A stretch of DNA of 64,000 nt, taken from NCBI GenBank assembly GCA_026874595.1, contig CM049308.1, forward strand, positions 45,329,327-45,393,326. Direction: 5' to 3'. Source of the DNA: Sipunculus nudus (taxonomy: Eukaryota; Annelida; Sipuncula; Golfingiida; Sipunculidae). Made by a program: the position numbers and the translations under genes. Positions 1 to 11,885 of the stretch are shown piece after piece. The notes beneath the pieces were generated by a model. It did not search any database and was not told the DNA's origin. It saw nothing but the letters and a program-made list of their open reading frames with translations. Positions within the stretch are counted from its first letter, which is position 1. Every line of letters begins with the position of its first letter.

Positions 1-18
1 AATTTTATTTATATTAAA

Positions 19-477
19 ACAAGGCCTACAGGCCTAATGAGAACCTGTGCAATGAGATTACACCAGGTATAATGCTTCAATGCTGGACCATTACTTTTCA
101 AGAACATGTGTAACATGTATATGAACAATGCAAGTACAAAACACTAAACAATCATCACAGCTGCAAATCTGGCATGGGTGCACACAACACAAAAACTAGA
201 ATATGGGTAAGCAACAAACGACTACGTGTATCTGCCAAAATCAGAGTAGGAAAGGTGAAGTGAGGCATGGATTGAGTGGCAAGGGGAAATAGAGTGACGT
301 GTGTTGCATAATAGCCTGGATGTCTGCAGCCAAAATGTGTATGTAGGTTGCGCCACCTACCACAATATCCAGAAAGCTGTCCAAGATGTATTAACATGCA
401 AAATTTTAGGCAGATAAGTCAAACCACTGCCGAGATATGAGTGATTTTATGCCACGGCAAACGGATGCTGTGGAAAA
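19..477 (+). mobile_element. P2 family element, 5' part (copy A)
   Basis: The segment opens with ACAAGGCCTACAGGCC and continues into the family-typical 'accaggtataatgcttcaatgctggacc' context, which recurs at 16923, 23875, 36363, 48682, 53677, 61905 and 63164. AGGCCT occurs twice at the tip, and a motif close to GCGAACCTGTG follows. That motif is the inverse of the CACAGGTTCGC at P2 3' ends. The copy is cut at about 477 by a P1 element and resumes near 2128. No coding capacity is visible. I infer a non-autonomous Helitron/Helentron-like element; the repeat family itself is directly visible. Confidence 0.75.
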
Positions 478-2127
478 ACAAGGGACCCATGGGTCACATC
501 ACTCAGCTGAATTTTGGAAAAAAAATATTAGCAACTGCAAAATATTTTTATTTCTTTGGGTTTTCATGTATATTGAATATTTCATAGCATTTGAAAAGCT
601 AAGAAAAAATGGCCATGCTAAAATGAAACTCTGTAAATTATAGAATAATGGGCATAAGCTAAAGCATATGCACTGTGTAATAAATGAAACCTTTGGCCTG
701 AAACCATTTAATGATGCACCAAGGGAAAAAAAATGAGCCTACCGTAAGTGTTATATAAAAGTTACATTTCATAAACAATTAATGTGTGAAGATAATTAAG
801 TTTTCAAAAGTTAAATATATGGCCATATGAGTTAAAAATTAATCCCACAAAGATTGACCAATATTCCTGATTTTAAGTGAAACAGTGTTATTCAAACCAA
901 GGCCCAGCCAACTTTAAGAGATATGAATGAAATGCTACAAAGTATTTATATCTTCTTAAATCTTGTCAGTTAGCACTTACATTAGATCCTAATTTTTTAT
1001 CACATTTGAATTTTAGGATCAAATTCCTGAACATTTTTCATTAAAAAAAATCAAAATTATCCAAGTCGCAATAAAAAAATTTATTAAACATTAAAATTGC
1101 AAGATTTGTCTTGCTTATTAGTCCTGTGTATTGAAGGGATGGGTGGGGGAAGGGGTCTCTGTTGTTACTGCTCCTTGCTGAAAAAAAGTGAAATTATAAG
1201 ATTCCTTATTTAAAATACAGGTCTGTCAACAGAATGGGGGGGGGGGGGGGGGGAGAGAGAGAGAAAGGCTCCTTGTGGTATTAACTGCAGATAGCCTGAT
1301 CAAGCTCAACAAGAGAGAGGGCTTGCCTGAGTGATGGATTACATAACATCCCCAGGAGCATAGAGAGTTGCACTGAATGACCTATAGTGACCAAAGTGAA
1401 CTGCTTGACAATGTAAGGGAATACAACAAGAGCCCCCCAAAAAATCAATAATTTGCCTAATTTTGCAGCTTTTATTTTCAAATTTCAGATTTTAACATTA
1501 AATCGTTATGTGTACATGCTGTGAAAATTAAATACACAGTTTTTACAGGAAAAAACGTGCCATGGACAAAGGCAAAATTTAAGGTACTGATTTTATATTT
1601 ATGCTAATAACTTGAAAATAATGCAAAATTCAGATCTTATTTTCGGTATACAATTGAATCCTGATTAAATGAAGTTATATCCCTGAAAAAAAGTCTTTAG
1701 CATCAGCAATTCTTATGTTAAGTGAGTAAATATATTTACCTGTTTTTTTACAAGGTGCATTATGTTTGGGCTATAACTTCAACAAATTACGCAATAATGA
1801 CCTAGTTTTTGGTATGTACATAGGAAATGTATGGAAAAATATGAATATTAACTATGATCCAATTCAGACCAGAGGTTTTGATATTAGGCAGTCTTGAAGT
1901 GTAACAATTGGTTTTAAATGGAAAATGGAGGTTTTTCCTTAATATCTCGAAGGAACAAAGACTTAGTGACCCAATTTTCAGTATGGTAGGAGATTTTAGG
2001 GACACCTACCTGTATGCAAAATTTTGGATTCGAAGGTCCAACGGTTTCAAAACGTGCCCTGTTAACGGACTTACGGCTGAACGGAAGATGGACAAAAGTC
2101 CACGACTATAGCTCATAGACTTATAAT
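478..2127 (+). mobile_element. P1 family element, nested in P2 copy A
   Basis: The 5' end is ACAAGGGACCCATGGGTC followed by a degenerate CTCAGCTGA. The 3' end is decayed ('cacgactatagctcatagacttataat') and lacks the clean CAGCTGAGCTAA. The interior carries sequence shared with other P1 copies: the 'ttttgatattaggcag' block and the 'gaggtttttccttaatatctc' block. Both flanks are P2 sequence, so P1 inserted into an existing P2 copy. A small deletion of P2 at the right junction is likely. Short open frames here are not conserved proteins. Confidence 0.7.
1236..1266. repeat. G homopolymer (18 G) followed by GA dinucleotides
   Basis: Eighteen consecutive G are followed by a short GA run inside P1 copy A. 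The P1 copy at 54786 has an equivalent G tract, so the tract is a family feature whose length varies between copies. Confidence 0.9.
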
Positions 2128-3440
2128 GCACCACCAGTTTTGGGTATGATAAAGAGCTATGTGAGATCTATAAACATGCAAAATTTTTGCCAGATTGGTC
2201 AAATGGTTCCTGAGATATGAGCTTGGATGTCTGCAACATTAATTACGTATGTAGGTGGGGCCACCTGTCATAAAACAAGAAAGCTGTCAAGGATGTATAA
2301 ACCTTCAAAATTTCAGGTGGATAAGTCAAACCACTGCTGAGATACGAGTGATTTTATCCCAAGGCAGATGAACAGATGGACGCTGTGCAAAAATGGTTGC
2401 GGGTGGCCCCACCAGTTTTGCGTATGATAAAGAGATATAGGAGATCTATACACATGCAAAATTTGGGCCCAACTGGTCAAATGGTTCCCAAGATATGAGC
2501 TAGGATGTCTGCAGCTTAAACGTGAATGTAGGTGGCGCCACCTGTTATACAATTAAGAAAGCTGTCCAGGATGTACACACATGCAAAGTTTCAGGTGGAT
2601 AAGTCCAACCAATGCAGAGATATGAGTGTTTTTATCCTGAGGTAGATGAACAGACGGATGCTGTGCAAAACTGGTGGCAGGTGGCGCCACCAATTTTGTG
2701 TATGATTAAGAGATATGTGAGATCTATATCTATACACATGCAAAATTTCAGGGGGATATGTCAAACCAGTCTTGAGATATGTCTGCAGCGTAAATTTGAA
2801 TGTAGGTGGTGCCACCTGTCATAAAATCAAGAAAGCTGTCAAGGATGTATAAACCTGCAAAATATCAGGTGGATAAGTCAAACCACTGCCGGGATATGAG
2901 TCATTTTATCCCAAGGCAGATGAACAGATGGACGCTGTGCAAAAATGGTTGCAGGTGGCACCACCAGTTTTGCGTATGATAAAGAGCTATGAGAGATCTA
3001 TAAACATGCAAAATTTTGGCCCAACTGGTCAAACGGTTCTCGAGATATGAGCTTGGATGTCTGCAGCTTAAACGTAAATGTAGGTGGCACCACCTGTCAT
3101 AAAATCAAGAAAGATGTCCAGGATGTATACACATACAAAATTTCAGGTGTATAAGTCCAACCAATGCAGAGATGCGAGTCTTTTTATCCCAAGGCAGATG
3201 AATAGATGGAAGCTGTGCAAAAAGTTTGTAGGTGGCGCCACCATTTTCAGTGTATATTATAAAGCTTTCCAAGGGCTACATTTGTGCAAAATCTGTAGCC
3301 TTATTGGTCAAACGGTTCCCGAGATATGTGGGTTTATGTGTGGAAACAGACGCACAAATGGACGCTGGCCAGAGAGGAAAGGTCAGAGGTCAACCAAAAA
3401 TGAGGGCGCAGCAGTTCACATTTGACCGATCAGAATTCCG
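2128..3440 (+). repeat. P2 core array: about 275 bp dimeric tandem repeat with GGTGGCGCCACC palindrome
   Basis: The motif GGTGGCGCCACCTGT or a close variant recurs near 2255, 2531, 2806 and 3081, a spacing of 275 bp. A second motif, GGTGGCGCCACCA or a variant, falls between these near 2402, 2680, 2955 and 3230. Each 275 bp unit is therefore a dimer of two related half-units, both carrying the 12 bp palindrome. About four units are present. Central tandem cores of this general size are known in bivalve pearl/CvA-type elements. A related array lies at 60030-60940 and another at 62240-63130. Confidence 0.85.
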
Positions 3441-4186
3441 AATTTTAAAAAATTGTGCCCAGTGGTTATGGAGGAGTTCTCCGGAAACCTTTGCGGCAAT
3501 GGCGGCAGGGTCGTTTGGCGGATACAATGATTGTAGCTGGCACCACAAGTCTTATATACAAATAGGAGATATATACATATGCCCAATGTCAGACTGATAT
3601 GTCAGACCTTTCCTGTGAAATAAGCAGGGACATACACTGTGAAAAAATTATAGTAGGTGGCGCCACCAGTCTTGTACACTATAAAGCTACCCAATATGTA
3701 TAAACATGCCCAATTTTAGGCTGATGTATCAAATTCCTCTGTAGAAATAAGCAGGCAAAAGTCAATGTAGGTGGCACCACCTGTCTTGTAAATGAGAATA
3801 CCATCAAAGACTCATAGACAGGTATCAGTCCAATACATCAAACTTCCCCAGAGTTTGAAACTTCCCCAGAGTTTGATGCACTGGGCTGACAAGGCTTAGG
3901 TAAGGCAGTTGCCCCCAAAGTGACCTGTGACAAATTGCTGCATCAAGCTACTGCATTGAGTGAACTCTTGATCTATACCTGGCTGCACTTCTTCCAATCC
4001 TGGCACTGTGCCAAAACTATTTATAGAGTTGACATCATCTTGGCTAATGGCCAACATCAAGGCACTGGCAATCTGCCAATGGTAAACCAAGTGCTGCCAT
4101 CTGTACACAAAAGTTGTCCTTACTTGAAATATTTTTGAAATTTATTTTCCCACTACAAAATCCTTTTCAGCTGACTTTTTTATAAA
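3441..4186 (+). mobile_element. P2-related sequence, distal part of copy A
   Basis: This continues the P2 copy with divergent half-units (GGTGGCGCCACC at 3656) and the block around 'gcagttgcccccaaagtgacctgtgac'. It matches 23034-23874 through to its last bases ('cttttttataaa'). A 16 bp phrase, 'cttccccagagtttga', occurs twice in a row near 3842-3880, a small local duplication. There are no coding features. Confidence 0.6.
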
Positions 4187-5550
4187 ACAAGGGACCCATG
4201 GGTCACGGCGCTCAGCTGTTTATTATTGGACTATAAATGTATCACCATTGTGATACTATATTGAGTAGATAAAGCTTAGAATATCATGTTGGGCTTTTAT
4301 ATAGGAATATAATGTAATATGTGAGTAAATGATATATAAAATAACCTGACTGATGGATTAATATGGAGTAAAATATAGTGGTTTATTTGTTATTTATTTG
4401 GGAGGGGTCGAAAAAAGCAATTTATTTGAACAAATATGAATGCAATGACAGTATACTAAGAAGTGGTATAATGATGATAATGCTATTTGTTGAAGGATCT
4501 ATAGTGTATGGAAAACTGCAAGATTTCAATTTGACAGATACAAGGTTATGATTAACTATGCTGATGAGGAGATTTATGAATTTGTTACTGTATGACATGA
4601 TATCTTGACAAGATCGATCTTGACAAGGTACATCATTTTGATGCCCTCACGTCTACATATTACACAATATTGACATAATTTCTGGCATGTACATAGGTAC
4701 CTATTGACAAATGGTCAACAGTACTGAACCACCTGGAAGGTAAAAATCTTAAAAATATGATGAAATGTAGATAAAGTTTGAGAGGAAGAGGTTATCTGGG
4801 CCATGGTTGGTTTATATGATTGAAGAAAATGTTGCAAATAATATTTGAGATCTGACCATGCCTTTCCATTGGTTACCTTTTTGATAAGCTGTTGACAGTT
4901 CAACAGTTTACACATTTGTCTGATGAGATTCAATTTATTTGGTAAACCTTTTTTATCAATTATATGATATGTATACAGTTGCCATAATGTTTCCACTCCA
5001 CAGGTGCAATGACTTGATAGGGGGGGGGGGGTGTTGTGTTATGATCAGAGTTACAATGCCTCTGCCTCTGTAGATATTTTCTTTAATTATTAAATTTTAT
5101 GCTATAGCCATAGAACTATTGTTCACAGTGCCAAGGAGCAAAGCCTCAGTGGTATGAAGAAGGGGATGGTGAGAGTTACAACACCCTTGCATATAAATAC
5201 AGGATATGAAATTTAATTCATCAGTGCTTATAAAAAAAAGTTTATTCATGAACATTAAATATTTAAAACAGGCAGAAAGATGGAGAAACAAAGCAAATCA
5301 TTTTTCCCCATTCTTCTCAGCCAAGAAAAAATTAACAATATTTGCATTTATTCCTTTTTTTCATTTAATAATTTTAATCCAAGTTTCGGAATGTTACTAT
5401 AAATTTACAGTATAACATACATGTGATTGTGAATATTTCAGTTGATTCACATTCCTAAATTGCATCAACATTTATAGCTAATGTATCTAGTTTATAGTAC
5501 CTGTCAACAGAATGGGATGTAAGGAGGAAGGGAGGCAATTAGGGTGAGAG

Positions 5551-5622
<72 letters not shown>

Positions 5623-8152
5623 CTAGACTGCCAGAGAGAGAAAGAGAGGCTCTCTGGTAATAACTGCCTGACCCAGCCTGACCCAGACACTCACAGTGGC
5701 AGTAGGTCAGACCTGAAGGTGTTATGTATCTGCCCAGTACACTGCATTTATACTGATCTGATGTAAACAGTGAAGACATGGTACCTAGAAACTTGAATAA
5801 TATCTACAGTTTTTGATCAATTGGTTTCAAATTACAGATTTTTAACAGATGAAATGTTAATGTGTACATGCTGTGAAAATTAAATCCACAGCACTAACAG
5901 GAAAATTTTACTATTTATATTTTTTTAAATGGTATCAGGAAAAAAGAAAAGTATTCTCAAATATAAAAACTAATACATGTGTTAAAATTAATCCAAGGAT
6001 CAAAACACCCAATATATTATACCAGAAGCAAACTGGAGTTGGGAATGTTTAATTTTATGAACTGAAATAATGGACCAGCAATATAAATTTTGATTATTTA
6101 GCAAGTATCATGTAACAACTGATACAACCATGAGTTATAAGTCAAACAAATTAAAATCTTTAATGAGCACTTGTCTGAGTAATATTTTAAATTTCTGACA
6201 TATTTATTTATTATTTTAATTTTGTAATAAATATAAACCAACAAGTGAAACACCTGGAAAAGACCTGGAAATTTAGATTAATTTAATATAATCAACTGCA
6301 TCCTTGTCTATCATTATCTTGCTTCATATAATTCCCAATAGTAAACAACAATTTATTTTAATTATTTATTTTTCATTTTTATGGTTGAAATGAAAAATAC
6401 CCAATTGTGACTGCATGGTGTCATTTGAAATGCAATTTTGGCCATCCATGGAAGATCCATAAATGATCAGTAATTGCATGGTAATCCCCTGTAATTCATT
6501 AACTATAAATTCCTTTTCCATTTATTTTTTTTAAGTTCTTTTCATAAACCAAGAATTTAAAAAAAAAGTTTATTGTTATGTTTATGGCCTAAACAAATAC
6601 TAGAGGAGGGGGTTGGACAGTTAGATCCAGCTGAAGCCACCCAAGAGCTGGCTGGCTGCAGAGTGCCTTGCTTCAAGCATGCATAATTGGCCTGAAAGGT
6701 CAATGTGGGGACATAAAAGAGGGGCTTCAGTACAGCCTAGGTGTCATATGGTCTCATAAAAACTTTCATAAAAGCTAGTTTTTGACCAATTCCTTTTATA
6801 ACTTCAGAATTTAGAAGCTAAAATCCCTACGTGCGCAAGATATGAAAATTAAATCAACAGTGCTTACAGGGAAAAAACATGCCATGGCCAAAGTTGGGCA
6901 AAATTTAAGATACTGATTTTATATTTATGCTAATAACTTATAAAATTCAGAACTAATTTTGGGAATACAATTGAATCTTGATTAAATAATGTTATATCCC
7001 TGGCAAAAAATCTCTACCTTCAGCAATTCTCATATTAAAAGAGTAAATATATTTCTTGATTTTTTACAAAGTGCATTATGTTTGGGCCCATAACTTAAAA
7101 CAATTACGCAATACTGACATCATTTCTGGCATGTGCACAGAGAATGTATAGAAAAACATGTATATTATATATGATTAAAGTCAGATCAGTGGTTTTGATA
7201 TTAGGCAGTATTGAAGTGTAACAATGGGTTTTTAATTGAAAAATTAAGTTTTTCATTAATATCTCAAAGGTATTAAGTCCTAGTGACCAAATTCTTGGCA
7301 TGGTGGGGGATTTTGGAGACATCTAATTGTATGCCAAATTTTAGGAACTCAGAGCTGAAGCTGGGGAGCTGAGCTCTTGCAAACTGCATAACACTAGCCT
7401 GATGTAAACAATATGTTACATGGTGCTTGAAAACATGAATAAAATCTACAGTTTTTGATCAACTGGTTTCAAATTTTTGGTGTTAACAGACAAAATCCTA
7501 ACTAAAACATGTTGAGAAAATTAAATCCACAGTACTTACAGGAAAAAAATGTGCCATGGTCAAAGTTTGGCAAAATTTAAGGTACCAATTTCTTATTTTT
7601 GTAAATATTTTAAAAAATTTAAAAGATTTTGATCTAATTTTGGGTATACAATTAAATTTTGATTATTTAAAGTAGTATTACTGAAAAAAAAGTCCCTACC
7701 TGTAACACTTTTGGTCTTAAGTGACCAAATATCTTTCCTGATTTTTTTTACAAAGTCCATTATGTTTTGCCCATAAATTTTTAAAATTAAATAATACTGT
7801 CTTAATTTCTGGCATGTACATAGGAACCATATAGAGGAATATTTATGGTAAAAATGAAGAAAACCCGATGAGTGGTTTTGATATTAGGCAGACCTGAAGT
7901 GTGAAAATAGGTTTTTAATAAAAAATTGAGGTTTTTCCTTAATTTCTCAAAGGAACAAAGTTGCAAAGACCCAGTTTTCAGCTTGGTAGGAGATCTTGGG
8001 GACATCTAACACTATGCCAAATTTTGGATTCCTAGGTCTTACGGTTTCAAAACATGCCACATCTATGGACGGAGGGACGGACAGACAGACGGATGGATGA
8101 CGGACAATGGACCACGACTATAGCTCAGATGACTTATAGTCAGCCGAGCTAA
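4187..8152 (+). mobile_element. P1 family element, long copy B
   Basis: The 5' end is ACAAGGGACCCATGGGTCACGG, with GCTCAGCTG just inside. The 3' end carries an ACGG-rich tract near 8070-8100, then 'gtggaccacgactatag'-type sequence, a hairpin (CTCAG/CTGAG-like arms, one base changed) and GAGCTAA. At about 3.97 kb this is the longest P1 copy with both ends. It contains an (AG)n tract, and two related internal blocks near 6780-7320 and 7440-8040, suggesting an internal duplication. A near-identical partner without the 5' end is at 26373-29764. No transposase or helicase frame is visible, so it is non-autonomous. Confidence 0.75.
5560..5612. repeat. (AG)n microsatellite in P1 copy B
   Basis: An uninterrupted AG dinucleotide tract of roughly 50 bp. 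The matching place in the second copy (about 27537) has only a short AG run and then jumps to sequence equivalent to position 5915 here. This suggests a deletion of about 300 bp ending in the microsatellite. Confidence 0.95.
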
Positions 8153-9830
8153 AAATCAATAGAAAAGGAATTTGATAGTTGATGAGTAACAGGGAATTAC
8201 CTTGCAATTACTGATGTTTTATGGATTTTGTATGGATGGATGAAAATGTATTCCAAATAACACCATTGAGTCACCTATGGTATTTTTCTTTTCAATTTTA
8301 AGAATAAAAAAAATCAAAATATATTGTTCTATACTATTAGGGATTATGTGAAGGAAATTAATGATAGACAGATGCAGTTGATAATATTAATCTAAATTTC
8401 CAGGTCTTTTCCAAGTGTTTGCACTTGTTAATTTATATTTATTTCAAAATTTGAAAAAAATATAAATATGTCAACATTTTTAAATTTTACTCAGACAAGT
8501 ACTGAATAAAGATGTCAATATGTTTCACTAATGACATTAAGACACGTGGCTGTAACAGCTGTCACAAGTCTATGTAAATAATCAAAATTTATATTACTGG
8601 TTCCTATATTTCAGTTAGTGAAATTTAACTTGCCCATCACGATTCTTATGACAATTATAAACATTACAGAAATCAAACTTGTCTAAAATCTGATTTTTTA
8701 TCATATTCAAATTTTTTTATTAAAAAGAAATTTATCAGAAAAAATTTTGAAGTTATCTCAGCTATGAAACCATTATATGTGTAAAAAATAACCCAAGGAT
8801 AAGAAGACCCTATAAATTATACAAGAAGAAAACTAATTAAAGAAAAATAGAAAAGGAATTTGTTAGTTTATAATAATAGGGAATTAACTTGCAGTTACTG
8901 ATGATATAAGAATCTTGTATCGATGGATAGAATGTCATGTATACCAAATAACACCATGCAGTCACCTATGGCATTTTTCAGTTCAATTTTAATAATAAAA
9001 AAGTAAATCATATTATTCATTACTAATCATTAGGGCTCATATGAAAGAAATCAATGATAGACAAAGATGCAGTTGATAATATTAATCTAGATTCCTACTG
9101 TGTCTAGTGTGTACATTGATGTGAAATTAGACCAAAATGAATATATTACATTTATTTTTTTTTTAATATAAATAAAAGCCATAAAACCAGGTACTTATGA
9201 TCATTATTTAAATGTGTGAATTTTGTACATTCTGGATTCTCAACACCATTGTTTGGTGAAAACTGAATAAATACCAGACATGGTGGGAATACTTTGCAAT
9301 TGTATTTAAATACGAATATGAATATGTACTCCATTATAAAATTTCTCGCATAAAGAATGGGAATTCAGGTAAAAATGAAAGTATATGAATACCAGTGCAA
9401 ATACTTTCCAAATGTATTCATGAATGCATTCATGAATATATTCTTTAATATTATTTTAATAATCATTTCAGTTATATTTCATTTTAAAAATCATACAATT
9501 CTCTTATTATTTTTAATAAAAATTATATCTGGGACAATATTTGTAATTTTTTTTATAAATAGTTAAACTCTTATATTATATGTTCTGCTTATAAGTTATA
9601 TGGCCAAGTCAAAATCTGTGTGACAAAAATACTCCATTTGTTAATAAAATAAATGAAATCAATCCTCTTCCCTGCCTCCAAAGGTACTATCAAAATCATA
9701 CATAAGCTAAACAACAACTCATAATACAGCTTATACTTATTACCACACAAAACCAGCATGTGCCTCATTTCTAAATCATATTTTTTTATCATATATAACA
9801 GCTGTGCGCCGTGACCCATAGGTCCCTTGT
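8153..9830 (-). mobile_element. P1 family fragment in reverse orientation
   Basis: The reverse complement of 9790-9830 gives the P1 5' end (ACAAGGGACCTATGGGTCACGG). Sequence at 8153-8300 is the reverse complement of 6430-6540 in copy B, and 8851-9100 repeats it, so the interior is P1 as well. The 3' end in this orientation is missing, probably cut by copy B. The section 9140-9440, including 'atgaatgcattcatgaat', recurs inverted at 18574-18860. Confidence 0.55.
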
Positions 9831-10416
9831 CTTAAAGTTGTTATTATAGACGTATAAAAATTTATTTTTTGTCCTTGATTTATTTCTTTGTCAATTTATT
9901 TATTTATTGTTATGCTGTTGGTCTAAAAAACTACGTAATAGATGAGTTGGGTTGGACACCTGAATCAACTGAGACCAGCCATAAGCTATGGCCAGTAAGT
10001 ATATGCCCCGCCTCAAGCGTGCATAATTGGCCTGAAAGGTCAACTAGAGAACAAACAGGTGACTGAAGAGGGACTTGGTAGAGCCTAGGGGCTGACATGG
10101 TCTCATAAAAACTATAATAAAAGCTACAGTTTTTGGCCAATTTCTTTCAACTTCCAAAACTAACAAGCTGAAATCCTTATTTCTGCATGATACGAAAATT
10201 ATATCAACAGTGCTTACAGAAAACAAACATGGTCAAAGTTAGGCAAAATTTAAGGTATCAATTTTATATTTATGCTAATAACTTGTAAAATTTTAAAAAT
10301 AAAGAACTTATATTTCGTATACATTTGAATATTGATCAAGTAATGTAAAATCCATGACAAAAAATCTCTAGCTTCAGCAATTCTCATGTTGAGGGAGTAA
10401 ATATATTTCTTTATTT
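9831..10416 (+). mobile_element. P1 internal fragment
   Basis: From about 9900 this follows the P1 interior at 6580-7050: 'ggttggacacctgaatcaactgagaccagcc' against the equivalent in copy B, then 'gcataattggcctgaaaggtcaa'. Neither end is present. I see nothing else in this stretch. Confidence 0.55.
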
Positions 10417-10687
10417 TTAGCTCAGCTGACTATAAGTCATCTGAGCTGTAGTCGTGGTCCGTCGGCCGTCCGTCCGTTAAACTGGCACATTTTGAAACCA
10501 TTGGACCTACGAATCTGAAATTCGGCATACCTTTAGATGTCCCCAAAATCTCCCACCATACTGAAAATTGGGTTACTAGGATTTTGTTCCTTAGAATTAT
10601 TAAGGAAAAAACCTCCATTTTTCATTTAAAATCCATTGTTACACTTCAAGACTGCCCAATTTCAAAACCACAGACCTGATATTGACC
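10417..10687 (-). mobile_element. P1 3' end, reverse orientation
   Basis: It starts TTAGCTCAGCTGACTATAAG, the reverse complement of a P1 3' end including its hairpin. Next come an ACGG-type tract (reverse 'gtccgtccgtt') and the P1 subterminal block, with 'aaaacctccattt' being the inverse of the block at 1920. It stops abruptly where the FB1 element begins, and the rest of this P1 is not found on the far side of FB1. Confidence 0.7.
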
Positions 10688-10760
10688 ATTTTTATGCCCC
10701 CGCCACAAAGTGGCCGGGGCATATAGTTTTACCCATGTCCGTCATTCCGTCCTTCCGAAA
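10688..10760 (+). repeat. FB1 left terminal inverted repeat
   Basis: This pairs with 15321-15390. The first about 30 bases form a hairpin on their own: ATGCCCCCGCCAC, a short AAA loop, then GTGGCCGGGGCAT. The left copy has an extra 'tccttccg' of 8 bp relative to the right copy. Confidence 0.9.
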
Positions 10761-11460
10761 TCAAATCTTTTTTTCGCAGTGCCAGTAGATATTAGCCTGA
10801 TTTTTGGTGTGTTGGCAGATAATGACTAGTTACAAATCCAGTTCGCGTTTCGTCCCCATTGACCTACTTTTGATTGTTTTACCTCTCCTTAACTTAGAAA
10901 ATTTAATGAAAAATAGAAATTTTCATGACCAATACATATGTACCCACTTTTTTTCGCAATGCCTGCAGATATTGGTCTGATTTTTTTAGGGTGGGCAGAT
11001 AATGACCAGTTACAGATCAAGTTCATGTTTCGTCCCAGTTGACCTTTTTTTGACCGTTTTACGGCTCCTAAATTTAGAAAATTTAATGAAAAATAGAAAT
11101 TTTCATGACCAATACACATGTACCCACTTTTTTTCGCAATGCCTGCAGATACTGGCCTGATTTTTGGTGTGTTGGCAGATATTGACCAATTACAGATCGA
11201 ATTCGCGTTTAGTCCCAGTTGACCTATTTTTGACCATTTTACGGCTCCTGAACATAGAAAATTTCATGAAAAATATAAATTTTTATGACAAATACACATG
11301 AACACATGACTTTTTTTCGCAACACCTGCAGATTTTGGCCTAATTTTTTTAGGGTGGGCAGATAATGACCAGTTACAGATCAAGTTCATGTTTTGTCCCA
11401 GTTGACCCACTTAAGACTGTTTGACGGTGCTCTTACATAGAAAATTTCATTAAAAAGTGC
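10761..11460 (-). repeat. FB1 left arm: about four 180 bp units
   Basis: 'tttcatgacc' or a variant recurs at 10921, 11101 and 11281, an exact spacing of 180 bp. The unit is the reverse complement of that in 13711-15320. Units here are more diverged from each other than those on the right. Confidence 0.85.
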
Positions 11461-11885
11461 ACATGTACAGACTTTTTTGCAGTGCCTCCCTTAGCAAAAT
11501 GAAAAGTTTGCCGCTGCTTTGCTGCAACCATGCTGCAAAGCAGCAGAAACCAAAATAGGCTGCAAGAAGAGTGTGCAGGAAGGCTGCGGCTAGTTGCATG
11601 CTTCCCGCTGCCTGGCAAAGGCTGCAGGAAAGTGTGCAGCAAATCTGAATTGTGTGCTTGAAGGTTGCGGGGGGTTGCGGCTAGCCGCAGTCCTATAGAG
11701 TATTTAAATACTGTGTAGAGGAAGGCTGCGGGAGGGTTGCGGCTAGCCGCAGCCTCATAGAGTTAACTGGATGCTGTGCGCAGGAAGGCTGTGGGAGGAT
11801 TGCGGCTAGCCGCAGTCTCATAGAGTTAACTGGAAGCTGTGCGCAGGAAGGCTGCGGGAGGGTTGCGGCTAGCCGCAGTCTTTTA
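11461..11885. repeat. GC-rich short repeats (GGAAGGCTGCGGGAGG type)
   Basis: Three to four copies of an about 70 bp unit contain 'ggaaggctgcggg' and 'ttgcggctagccgcag'. The latter includes the palindrome GCGGCTAGCCGC. The 'gctgcggga' core is shared with the larger minisatellite at 12986-13600, so the two flanks of the unique core share motif content. Confidence 0.75.

Noticed and set aside
3084-3597. 113- and 121-codon frames in the 275-bp array
   Set aside because: The frames span repeat units and their equivalents at 60.8 and 63.0 kb are interrupted. No domain is recognised.
5487-5779. Leu/Ser-rich frames
   Set aside because: Translation of an AG microsatellite.
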